This document shows, piece by piece, positions 18,689-26,489 of a stretch of DNA of 64,000 bases. The stretch covers positions 248,001 to 312,000 of the forward strand of contig NZ_PEBQ01000093.1 in assembly GCF_002738225.1 (NCBI RefSeq), in the 5' to 3' direction. A program made the translations under genes and the position numbers. The first letter of the stretch is position 1. Each line of letters starts with the position of its first letter. The DNA is from Acetobacter pomorum. Lineage in GTDB: Bacteria > Pseudomonadota > Alphaproteobacteria > Acetobacterales > Acetobacteraceae. The notes beneath the pieces are model-generated. The model was not told the DNA's origin. It did not search any database and saw nothing but the letters and a program-made list of their open reading frames with translations.

Positions 18689-19980
18689 TATGCCTGCTCC
18701 GCCTCATACACCCGGCGGCCTGCTTTCCATGTGCCCAGCACGCGGCCTTCCAGCGGGCGGCCATCAAAAGGCGTATTCTGCGCACGGCCCGGCAGCTTGC
18801 CGGCTTGCACCAGCCAGCTTTGTTCGGGGTCGAACAGGCACAGGTCAGCCGCAGCGCCTACAGCCAGCGTGCCACAATCTGCACCCAGCAACTGCGCGGG
18901 GCGATGGGTGAGCAGGGAAAGGGCTTGTGGCAGCGTAAGTGTGCCATCATGCACCCGTGCCAGCGTAACACCCAAAAGCGTTACCAAGCCTGTGCCACCG
19001 GTTGCGGCCTGAGCAAAGGGCAGGCGCTTATCATCCGCATCACGCGGGAGATGGTCCGAGCCAATGGCGTCTATCGTGCCATCAGCCAGTGCGGCGCAAA
19101 TGGCCAGCCTGTCATCCTCGCTTCGCAATGGAGGGGAGAACTTGGCGTAGGTGCGGAAATCCCCAATCGTGTTTTCGTTCAGGTCAAAATACGGGGGCGC
19201 GGTATCACACGTTACATTCAGCCCACGTTCCTTGGCTTGGCGGATAAGGGCCACGCCTTCACCGGTGGAAACATGGGCAAAATGCAGGCGTCCGCCCGTA
19301 AGTTCTGCCAAACGGATATCCCGCGCAATCATGATGGCTTCTGCCGCGGCGGGAATACCGGGCAGGCCCAGCCGCGTGGCCAAAGCACCAGCCGTGGCGC
19401 AGCCTGAACCCGCCAGCGAAGGTTCTTCTGGGTGCTGCACAATCATGGCCCCAAAGCCGCTGGCGTAGGAAAGAGCCAACCGCATTAAGCGTGCGGGGTC
19501 CAGCGCGCGTGCGCCATCTGTAAAAGCAATGGCACCGGCTTCGTGCAGCAGGCCTATTTCGGCCAGTTCCTTACCTTCGCACCCTTTGGTGAGGGCACCG
19601 TAGGGCAAAATGGTAATGGCTCCGGTTTCTTCCCCACGGGTGCGGAGCATGCGCACAAGGGCCGGGTTATCTATGGCCGGTTTGCAGGTGGGTAGCACGG
19701 CAAGGGTGGTAATGCCCCCGGCAGAAGCGGCCCGTGCGGCGGAGGAAACGGTTTCACGGTATTCATATCCCGGTTCACCAATTTCTACGCGCATGTCCAC
19801 AAGGCCGGGGCACAGCACGGCATTTTTGCCATCAATAACAGTGGCTTCTTCCGGCGCACCTTCGGCACCGGCTTTATCTGTGCCAGCAATAACGCCATCG
19901 CGCACCAGCAGGCGACCGGGTTGGTCCAGCCCGGATGCAGGATCTATCAGGCGGACGTTTTCAAATAGAAGGGTATTCAT
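18688..19980 (-). CDS. pyrC: Dihydroorotase-like protein PyrC, probably non-catalytic
   Basis: A 430-residue amidohydrolase-fold protein of the class I dihydroorotase type, overlapping pyrB by four bases (ATGA). The fold signatures [19 protein letters not shown] and [10 protein letters not shown] are present. However, the metal-binding His-x-His that should follow PGLVD reads MRVEI (R64, E66), and the usual VTPHH stretch reads CDTAPPYF. Similar substitutions mark the inactive PyrC' subunits that hold aspartate transcarbamoylase together in Pseudomonas. I infer the same structural role here, with a true dihydroorotase encoded elsewhere. Confidence 0.85.
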   Translation of the reverse strand: MNTLLFENVRLIDPASGLDQPGRLLVRDGVIAGTDKAGAEGAPEEATVIDGKNAVLCPGLVDMRVEIGEPGYEYRETVSSAARAASAGGITTLAVLPTCKPAIDNPALVRMLRTRGEETGAITILPYGALTKGCEGKELAEIGLLHEAGAIAFTDGARALDPARLMRLALSYASGFGAMIVQHPEEPSLAGSGCATAGALATRLGLPGIPAAAEAIMIARDIRLAELTGGRLHFAHVSTGEGVALIRQAKERGLNVTCDTAPPYFDLNENTIGDFRTYAKFSPPLRSEDDRLAICAALADGTIDAIGSDHLPRDADDKRLPFAQAATGGTGLVTLLGVTLARVHDGTLTLPQALSLLTHRPAQLLGADCGTLAVGAAADLCLFDPEQSWLVQAGKLPGRAQNTPFDGRPLEGRVLGTWKAGRRVYEAEQA

Positions 19981-20918
19981 ACGGCGGGCCTGCTGCGGGT
20001 AAGGCGGTCCAGAACGGCCATGCGTACGGCAACGCCCATTTCAACCTGTTCCTGAATGACGCTCTGGCTAGAATCAGCGACAAGACTGTCTATTTCCACG
20101 CCGCGGTTCATGGGGCCGGGGTGCATAACCAGCGCATTTTTGCGGGCCAACTGCAACCGGCGCTGATCCAGCCCGAAAAAGCGGAAATATTCACGCGCGC
20201 TGGGGATAAGGCCGGAGGACATGCGCTCACGCTGCAAACGTAGCATCATTACCACATCCACATCCTGCAAACCTTCTTCCATATTGTGGAAGATTTCCAC
20301 CCCGCGTTGCTTCATGGCGCCGGGCACCAGCGTTGGCGGGCCAACAAGCCGCACCATGCTGCCCATGCCTGTCAGCAGGAAGATGTTGGAACGCGCCACG
20401 CGGGAATGGGCGACATCCCCACAAATGGCCACTTTCAGCCCACCCAACGTGCCCAGATGGCGGCGGATTGTCAGTGCATCCAGCAGGGCCTGTGTGGGGT
20501 GCTCATGCATGCCATCACCAGCGTTGACCACGCTGGCTTCCACCTTTTGCGCCAGCAGAGCCGGTGCGCCGGATTGCGAGTGGCGCACCACCAGCAGGTC
20601 TGTCCGCATGGCGTTAAGCGTTGCGGCCGTATCCAGCAGGGTTTCACCCTTGTTCACCGAGGATTGGGCAACGGACATATTGATAACGTCCGCCCCCAAA
20701 CGCTTGCCCGCCAGCTCAAAAGATGTGCGGGTGCGCGTGCTGTCCTCAAAGAACAGGTTGATAAGGGTGCGCCCCCGCAGCACATCGCGCGGCACCTTGC
20801 GGGAGCGGTTGAGCAGGGCATAGCTTTCGGCCAGATCCAGCAAAGGCTCGATCTGGTCGGGCGTCATGCCTTCCAGCCCGAGCAGATGCCGGGTGTGGCG
20901 GCCGGGAAAGCTAGCCAT
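19977..20918 (-). CDS. pyrB: Aspartate carbamoyltransferase catalytic chain
   Basis: A 313-residue enzyme for the committed step of pyrimidine synthesis. The carbamoyl-phosphate motif [16 protein letters not shown], the [12 protein letters not shown] motif and the aspartate-loop MLRLQRERM are present. ATG 20918 is preferred over the first in-frame start because the homologous region begins at once with [15 protein letters not shown]. It overlaps the gltX stop by eight bases. No pyrI regulatory gene is near. Partnership with the adjacent PyrC-like protein is likely. Confidence 0.95.
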   Translation of the reverse strand: MASFPGRHTRHLLGLEGMTPDQIEPLLDLAESYALLNRSRKVPRDVLRGRTLINLFFEDSTRTRTSFELAGKRLGADVINMSVAQSSVNKGETLLDTAATLNAMRTDLLVVRHSQSGAPALLAQKVEASVVNAGDGMHEHPTQALLDALTIRRHLGTLGGLKVAICGDVAHSRVARSNIFLLTGMGSMVRLVGPPTLVPGAMKQRGVEIFHNMEEGLQDVDVVMMLRLQRERMSSGLIPSAREYFRFFGLDQRRLQLARKNALVMHPGPMNRGVEIDSLVADSSQSVIQEQVEMGVAVRMAVLDRLTRSRPAV

Positions 20919-22317
20919 GCAGAACGGCTCCCAAACGGGCGAGGGTTTCATCCTTGCCTAGTGCTTGCAGGGTGGCATCAATGCCGGGGGAGGTGTTGGA
21001 GCCTGTTACGGCGGCGCGCACAGGTTGGGCTACCTTGCCCAGTTTGAGTTCATGCTTTTCAGCAAAGTTGCGCAGGGTGGTATCAATGGCTTCTGGCGTA
21101 AAGTCCGGCACGGCGGCCAGATCACGCGCCAGTTCACCCAGCATGGTGCGGGCTTCTGGCGTCAGCAGCTTCTGCGCTTTGTCATTAAACGTCAACGGCA
21201 CCTGACGGCCAAGGAAAGCCGCACTTTCTGCCAGTTCCACCAGCGTGCGCGCGCGTTCCTTCAGCCCCGGCATCAGGGCGGCCACGCGGGCGCGGGTGGT
21301 TTCATCCACACTTACGCCTTCCATCTTTTTAAAGCGTTCCATCACATCGTTGGTCAGGCGTTCATCATCCGCCTGCCGCAGCCATACGGCGTTGATGTGC
21401 AGCAGCTTGGCGTAATCCATGCGGGAAGGAGAGCGGCCAACGCCATCAATATCAAACAGCTTGATCTGCTCTTCACGCGAGAGGATTTCCGCATCCCCAT
21501 GGCCCCAGCCCAGACGCAGCAGATAGTTGCACAGGGCTTCGGGCAGGTAGCCCATTTCACGGAATTCCACCACAGATTGTGCGCCATGGCGTTTGGAAAG
21601 CTTTGCGCCGTCCGGGCCATGAATAAGCGGCAGGTGCCCAAAGCGTGGAAGCTCCCACCCCATGGCGCGGTAGATCATGGCTTGGCGGAAAGTGTTGGTC
21701 AGGTGGTCATCACCACGGATCACGTGGGTAATGCCCATATCGTGGTCATCCACCACAACGGCGTGCTGATAGGTGGGGGTGCCATCGGAGCGCAGGATGA
21801 TCATGTCATCCAGTTCGGCATTGGCAACGCGCACTTCACCCTGCACGAGGTCATTGATTGTGGCTTCCCCTTCACGCGGGGCTTTAATGCGCACGGCAAA
21901 AGGTGCGCCAGCCGGGGCTTCGGATGGGTCACGGTCCCGCCACATGCCGTTATAGCGCGGGGGCAGCCCCTTGGCCTTGGCGTCCTCACGCATCTGGTGC
22001 AGCTCTTCAGGCGTGCAATAGCATTTATAGGCTAGACCCTTTTCCAGCAGTTCAAGGGCGACTTCCCGGTGCCGATCCTCCCGCGAGGACTGGAAGACGG
22101 GTTCTTCATCCGGTTCAATCCCCATCCAGGCCAGACCGTCAAAAATAACGTCAACAGCCTGTTGGGTGGAACGCTCACGGTCGGTATCCTCAATACGCAG
22201 GAGGAACTCGCCGCCGTGATGACGGGCAAAGAGGAAATTGAACAGGGCTGCGCGGGCGTTGCCAATATGCAGCAGGCCTGTAGGACTCGGAGCGAAGCGT
22301 GTACGGATGGTGGTCAT
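20911..22317 (-). CDS. gltX: Glutamyl-tRNA synthetase
   Basis: A 468-residue class I synthetase. The HIGH motif ([14 protein letters not shown]) lies at residues 8-21 and the KMSKS equivalent is KLSKRHG. The open frame runs far upstream into comEC, but ATG 22317 has GGAG seven bases before it and gives the family's usual length. Alphaproteobacteria often carry two GltX copies; this could be the discriminating or the tRNA-Gln-charging type. It opens the nine-gene minus-strand cluster and is divergent from comEC with 38 bases between starts. Confidence 0.95.
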   Translation of the reverse strand: MTTIRTRFAPSPTGLLHIGNARAALFNFLFARHHGGEFLLRIEDTDRERSTQQAVDVIFDGLAWMGIEPDEEPVFQSSREDRHREVALELLEKGLAYKCYCTPEELHQMREDAKAKGLPPRYNGMWRDRDPSEAPAGAPFAVRIKAPREGEATINDLVQGEVRVANAELDDMIILRSDGTPTYQHAVVVDDHDMGITHVIRGDDHLTNTFRQAMIYRAMGWELPRFGHLPLIHGPDGAKLSKRHGAQSVVEFREMGYLPEALCNYLLRLGWGHGDAEILSREEQIKLFDIDGVGRSPSRMDYAKLLHINAVWLRQADDERLTNDVMERFKKMEGVSVDETTRARVAALMPGLKERARTLVELAESAAFLGRQVPLTFNDKAQKLLTPEARTMLGELARDLAAVPDFTPEAIDTTLRNFAEKHELKLGKVAQPVRAAVTGSNTSPGIDATLQALGKDETLARLGAVLHG

Positions 22318-22355
22318 AGGGTGGCTCCATATCATGCGCAGGCGCCGGGAGCCAT

Positions 22356-24557
22356 ATGCCACACCTGATGTTACATCTGCATTCTTTGCTTGTTCAGGAA
22401 CAAAGGCGGCTGGTGCTGTGGGCACCAATGGGTTTGGCGCTGGGTGCGGTGTTGTATTTTGGCCTGTTGCGCACGGAACCCGCGCTGCTGGTGGGCTTTG
22501 TGCTGCCGTGCGGTGTGGCTGTGCTGGCCAGCATTGCGGCGTGGGGTATGCGTTATTCGCTTTGGGGGCGTCTGCTCTGGGGCGGATGCATAACTGTGGC
22601 TCTTGGGTTTGCCGCGGCTTGGGGCGGCACACACAGGCACCCACCCATGCCCGATTTGCCCCGTTTTGCCACAGAAATATCCGGCACGGTGCAGGCCATT
22701 GCCCATTTGCCGTCAGAAAATGGCACAGATGCCCCGTTTGAGCGCAGGGTGGAGCTGGCACAGGCCGTTTTTTACAATGCGCTGGATGACGGCATGCCGC
22801 CTTTGCGGCGCGTGCTTTCCATTTATCTCCAACCCAATGATTTGACCGTGCTGCGGGTGGGAGACCAACTGCACGTAAAGGCTCTGTTACAGCCACCGCC
22901 ATTTCTGGCTCTTCCGGGCACGCGGGACAAACAGTTTGAGGCATGGTTTGCCAATCAGGCAGGGAGTGGCCGTGCCGTGGGCTATGTGCAGCTTGAGGCA
23001 ACGGCGCAAATGGCGTGGGGCCATAATAAGCCGCAACTGTGGTTTGAAACCCTGCGCGAACGCATGAATGCTCGCATCCACGCCGTTTTACCTGGCCCGG
23101 AGGGTGGTGTGGCGGCCACCGTGCTGGTGGGCGCATCCGAAACTGTAGAAAAACAGGTGCGCGAAGATTTTGCAGCCTCTGGGCTGGCGCATTTGCTGGC
23201 AGTTGCAGGGCTGCATCTGGGGATCGTAATGGGGCTTGTTATGGCAGCAGGCCGCCTGCTTTTGGCTACAACAGAATACACAGCTTTGCGCTGGCCCTGT
23301 AAGGCCTTGGCCGCTTTATGTGCTTGGGGGGTAGGGCTGGTTTATGTGCTGCTTACGGGGGCACATCTGCCCGCCCAACGCAGCCTGTTAATGGCTGCAG
23401 TGGCAGTGTTGGGCATTGCGGCAGGGCGGCGTGTTGTTTCCATGCGCGGCTTGGCGGTGGCGGCCTGTGTGCTGGTGCTGTGTATGCCACAGGTGGTGAT
23501 GGGTGTGGCGTTTCAGATGTCCATGGCAGCGGTTATGGCGCTGGTGGCGGGGTATGAGGTGTTGCAGCCTTGGCTGATGCGCTGGCGGGCCAGCACAACA
23601 GGGGCTGGGCACTGGCTGGCATGGCATGGTGCTGTTTTGGCATTAACAAGTGTGCTGGCAGGCTGTGCCACTTTGCCTGTGGCCATGGCGCATTTTGGCG
23701 TTATTCAGCCGTTTTTTGTGGTGGCCAACATGGTGGCCGTGCCGCTGATGGCTGTGTGGATCATGCCGTTTGGCCTGCTGGCCCTGGCGCTCATGCCCCT
23801 GCATATGGATGCCCCGTTTTTGTGGCTGATGGGCGCAGGTATCCGCCCCGTTATAGGGCTGGCGCATATGGTGGCGCATTGGCCTGCCGCACGCGTGGCT
23901 GTGCCGCACATGCCGGGGTGGGGTTTGCTGGCTGTTATGCTGGGGCTGTGTTGGGTGTGCCTGTGGCGGCAGTACTGGCGTTGGGCTGGGTGCGCCAGTT
24001 TGGTGTTAGGTATGGCAAGCCCGTGGCTTGTGGCACAGCCAGATGTGGTGATCAGCCCAGATGGTGGGCTGGTAGGGGTGCGGGATGCCGGCAAGATCCA
24101 TGTGATGGGTCAATCTCGCGCGCAGCGGCCTGTGATGCAGGCATGGAGCCAATATTTTGCGCAGCCCGTAGAGATGTTTCCACCACAGGGAGAAACGCCT
24201 GATGGCGCGCTTGTCTGCGGAGCAGAGGATGCGCCAGATACCTGCGTGGCTTTGCTGCGTGGGCAGGATGTGGTGGTGCGCAGGCAGGATGCCTCGGATG
24301 GACGTGCACTTTTGCCTGCTGCTCTTTGTGTGGGGGTAGATGTAGTGATTAGCGTCGCACCCTTGCGTGCGTCCTGCCCGAATGTGCCTATAAGGCTGGA
24401 TCGGTTTTCAGCATGGGAAAACGGGGCGGAGGCCGTGTTTTTGCGCAAAAGCGGAAATGTGGTCAGAACAGACCGCACATGGCGCGGGCAACGCCCCTGG
24501 GTGCTCAAACCCGGCGGCCACGGCATGCCTGTTCTGCCACTTGCACCTTCTGAATAA
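22356..24557 (+). CDS. comEC: ComEC/Rec2 DNA-uptake channel protein
   Basis: A 733-residue inner membrane protein that forms the channel for single-stranded DNA in natural transformation. It has N-terminal membrane segments, a soluble DUF4131-type region (about 95-235), and the competence core with LAVAGLHLGIVMGLV (about residue 285 on). The C-terminal metallo-beta-lactamase-like domain, which in full ComEC has HxHxDH, is not recognisable. The last 150 residues look like a short, degenerate version. GGGAG precedes the start by four bases. The gene ends in a hairpin shared with the convergent AhpD-like gene. Confidence 0.87.
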   Translation: MPHLMLHLHSLLVQEQRRLVLWAPMGLALGAVLYFGLLRTEPALLVGFVLPCGVAVLASIAAWGMRYSLWGRLLWGGCITVALGFAAAWGGTHRHPPMPDLPRFATEISGTVQAIAHLPSENGTDAPFERRVELAQAVFYNALDDGMPPLRRVLSIYLQPNDLTVLRVGDQLHVKALLQPPPFLALPGTRDKQFEAWFANQAGSGRAVGYVQLEATAQMAWGHNKPQLWFETLRERMNARIHAVLPGPEGGVAATVLVGASETVEKQVREDFAASGLAHLLAVAGLHLGIVMGLVMAAGRLLLATTEYTALRWPCKALAALCAWGVGLVYVLLTGAHLPAQRSLLMAAVAVLGIAAGRRVVSMRGLAVAACVLVLCMPQVVMGVAFQMSMAAVMALVAGYEVLQPWLMRWRASTTGAGHWLAWHGAVLALTSVLAGCATLPVAMAHFGVIQPFFVVANMVAVPLMAVWIMPFGLLALALMPLHMDAPFLWLMGAGIRPVIGLAHMVAHWPAARVAVPHMPGWGLLAVMLGLCWVCLWRQYWRWAGCASLVLGMASPWLVAQPDVVISPDGGLVGVRDAGKIHVMGQSRAQRPVMQAWSQYFAQPVEMFPPQGETPDGALVCGAEDAPDTCVALLRGQDVVVRRQDASDGRALLPAALCVGVDVVISVAPLRASCPNVPIRLDRFSAWENGAEAVFLRKSGNVVRTDRTWRGQRPWVLKPGGHGMPVLPLAPSE

Positions 24558-24576
24558 ACAAAAGGCGTTTATTCAG
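24550..24576. terminator. Perfect inverted repeat holding both convergent stop codons
   Basis: CTGAATAAAC, a seven-base loop, then GTTTATTCAG. The repeat spans the stop codons of comEC and the AhpD-like gene. It lacks a long T-run, so it may be a weak bidirectional terminator. Confidence 0.55.
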
Positions 24577-24907
24577 GCGTATCTTCAAACGCTTCCATCA
24601 CGCGGCTGGAATAGACAAGGGCGGCCCCTGCGTTCAGCGCTACGGCCACGCCAAGGGCTTCGGCAATGTCTTCCTTGCTGGCACCAGCTTTTTTGGCGGC
24701 GGCGGAATGCACGGCAATACAGCCATCGCACCGGGTGGTTACGGCCACAGCCAGCGCAATCAGTTCACGTGTTTTATCATCCAGATGCTTTTTTTCTGGC
24801 AAGGGTGTTTCCAGCGTTTGCAGCCCTTTAAGGGTATTGGGCGTAAGGGACGCCAGTGTTTTGACATTCTGTGCCATATTTGCACGGTAAGCATTCCAGT
24901 CTGTCAT
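24569..24907 (-). CDS. Carboxymuconolactone decarboxylase/AhpD-like protein
   Basis: A 112-residue all-helical protein with the redox motif CDGCIAVHS (CxxC plus His three residues on), as in AhpD-type alkylhydroperoxidases. It probably acts in peroxide reduction or as a thiol-disulphide helper. The partner is unknown. ATG 24907 is chosen because GAGAGGTG lies just upstream; the GTG two codons earlier lacks that spacing. It is divergent from zapE and convergent with comEC. Confidence 0.88.
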   Translation of the reverse strand: MTDWNAYRANMAQNVKTLASLTPNTLKGLQTLETPLPEKKHLDDKTRELIALAVAVTTRCDGCIAVHSAAAKKAGASKEDIAEALGVAVALNAGAALVYSSRVMEAFEDTPE

Positions 24908-25038
24908 AATCACCTCTCTGAATTATGTGGTCTGAACCGATCACAACTGCATCAGATGTGGCGCTTTTTGTCACGACACGGTTAGGAGAGGCATGTACGC
25001 TTGCGGAATATGCGGTGGAGCCGTTATCGGGCAGGATT

Positions 25039-26280
25039 ATGACACAGACAGACATGAACGGGGCAGCAGCCGCAACTCGGCTGGGGCCATTGGCAGTTTA
25101 CCAGCAGCGTATTGCTGCAGGAGAACTCAAGAGTGATCCAGACCAGCTGCGCGTTGTAACGCGGCTGAATACCTTGTGGAAGGAACTTGCGGCCATGCCG
25201 GCTTCTGCAGCCGCGCCGCCATCTACCAACGGGTTGGAGAGCAGGGCCAAGGGGTTTTTGGCCGGGTTGGCCCGCAAATTGCGCTCTCAGCCAGAAGATA
25301 TTGCCGCCAATTGGCCTGTTCGCCCGCGTGGGCTGTATATTGTGGGCCGCGTGGGGCGCGGCAAAACCATGGTGATGGATCTGTTTTACGCCTGCGCGCC
25401 CGTGCAGAAAAAGGAGCGTATCCACTTTTTGCGCTTCATGCAGGATGTGCACCGTGATCTGCATGACCTTAAAGCCGCCAACCCCAATATGGCAGACCCC
25501 ATTCCACCACTGGCTAAAACCATTGCCAGCAAGGCGCAGCTTCTGTGCTTTGATGAGTTCCAGGTGAATGACATTGCTGATGCCATGATTCTGGGGCGGT
25601 TGTTTGAGGCCCTGTTTGCCAATGGGGTGGTTATTGTGGCCACCTCCAACACAGAACCTTCGCAATTGTTCCAGAACCGCCCCGGCGCAGATGCGTTTAA
25701 ACCGTTTATCGCCATCATCCAGCGAGAACTGGATACGATTGAACTGGATTCGCCGCGCGATTATCGCCGAGGGCGTGAGCAGGACCGCGAAACATGGATT
25801 GTACCAGCGGATTCTCAGGCCAAAAGCAGGCTGGACAGAATTTTTGCCCGCTACGCAGGGGATGAAAAGCCCGCACCCGTGGCCCTGAAGTTCAGCGGGC
25901 GCGTGTTTGAGGTGGATCAGGCGGCAGGCCCGGTGTGCCGGTTTGATTTCAACTCTTTGTGTGGCAAGCCGCGCGGGCCGAACGATTATCTGGCGCTGGC
26001 AAAGCGTTTTCCGGTGGTGATGATAGATAACATTCCGTGCATGGGGCAGGATGACGCCAACCTGGCCCGGCGCTTCATCACGCTCATAGATGCCTTGTAC
26101 GACAACGGAAATTTGCTGTTTGCCTCGGCGGATGCCCAGCCAGATCAGCTGTTTACGGATGGGGATGGCGCAGATGCGTTTGCCCGTACGGCATCACGTC
26201 TCGCTGAGATGGGAAGCGAAAGCTGGCTGGAGCATGGGGCGCAGGCTGCGCAACAGGCCCACAGCCTCTCTAGAGCGTGA
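25039..26280 (+). CDS. zapE: Cell division AFG1-like ATPase ZapE
   Basis: A 413-residue AFG1-family P-loop ATPase. Walker A is GRVGRGKTMVMDLFY and the conserved LCFDEFQVNDIADAMIL contains Walker B. Downstream are FANGVVIVATSNTEPSQL and the C-terminal FASADAQPDQL. In E. coli ZapE acts at the Z-ring under stress; eukaryotic AFG1 helps mitochondrial protein turnover. ATG 25039 is preferred to an upstream TTG/ATG region because family homology starts soon after. It precedes sucA, a neighbour order common in alphaproteobacteria. Confidence 0.92.
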   Translation: MTQTDMNGAAAATRLGPLAVYQQRIAAGELKSDPDQLRVVTRLNTLWKELAAMPASAAAPPSTNGLESRAKGFLAGLARKLRSQPEDIAANWPVRPRGLYIVGRVGRGKTMVMDLFYACAPVQKKERIHFLRFMQDVHRDLHDLKAANPNMADPIPPLAKTIASKAQLLCFDEFQVNDIADAMILGRLFEALFANGVVIVATSNTEPSQLFQNRPGADAFKPFIAIIQRELDTIELDSPRDYRRGREQDRETWIVPADSQAKSRLDRIFARYAGDEKPAPVALKFSGRVFEVDQAAGPVCRFDFNSLCGKPRGPNDYLALAKRFPVVMIDNIPCMGQDDANLARRFITLIDALYDNGNLLFASADAQPDQLFTDGDGADAFARTASRLAEMGSESWLEHGAQAAQQAHSLSRA

Positions 26281-26489
26281 CATTCCATGCCCTTGTTCCC
26301 GCCACATACGCGGTCTAGCTCTTTGATACAGAACAAGCCGGAAGCGGGATGGCTTTTCGGCAAAAAGGACACAGGGGACGCTCCGCGCTATGGGGCGGAG
26401 TGAAGAAAAAATGGTCCGGTTTACGGTGGAGAACAACGCAATATCTGGCCAACGGCGCGTGTGTGCCCCGTGGCAAGGAGGAATGTGAG

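Noticed and set aside
20965-22035. 356-codon plus-strand frame inside gltX
   Set aside because: It is antisense to gltX, with a composition typical of mirrored codons.
22318-23136. 270-codon upstream extension of gltX
   Set aside because: It is antisense to comEC and has no homology; ATG 22317 has a good ribosome binding site and the usual GltX start.
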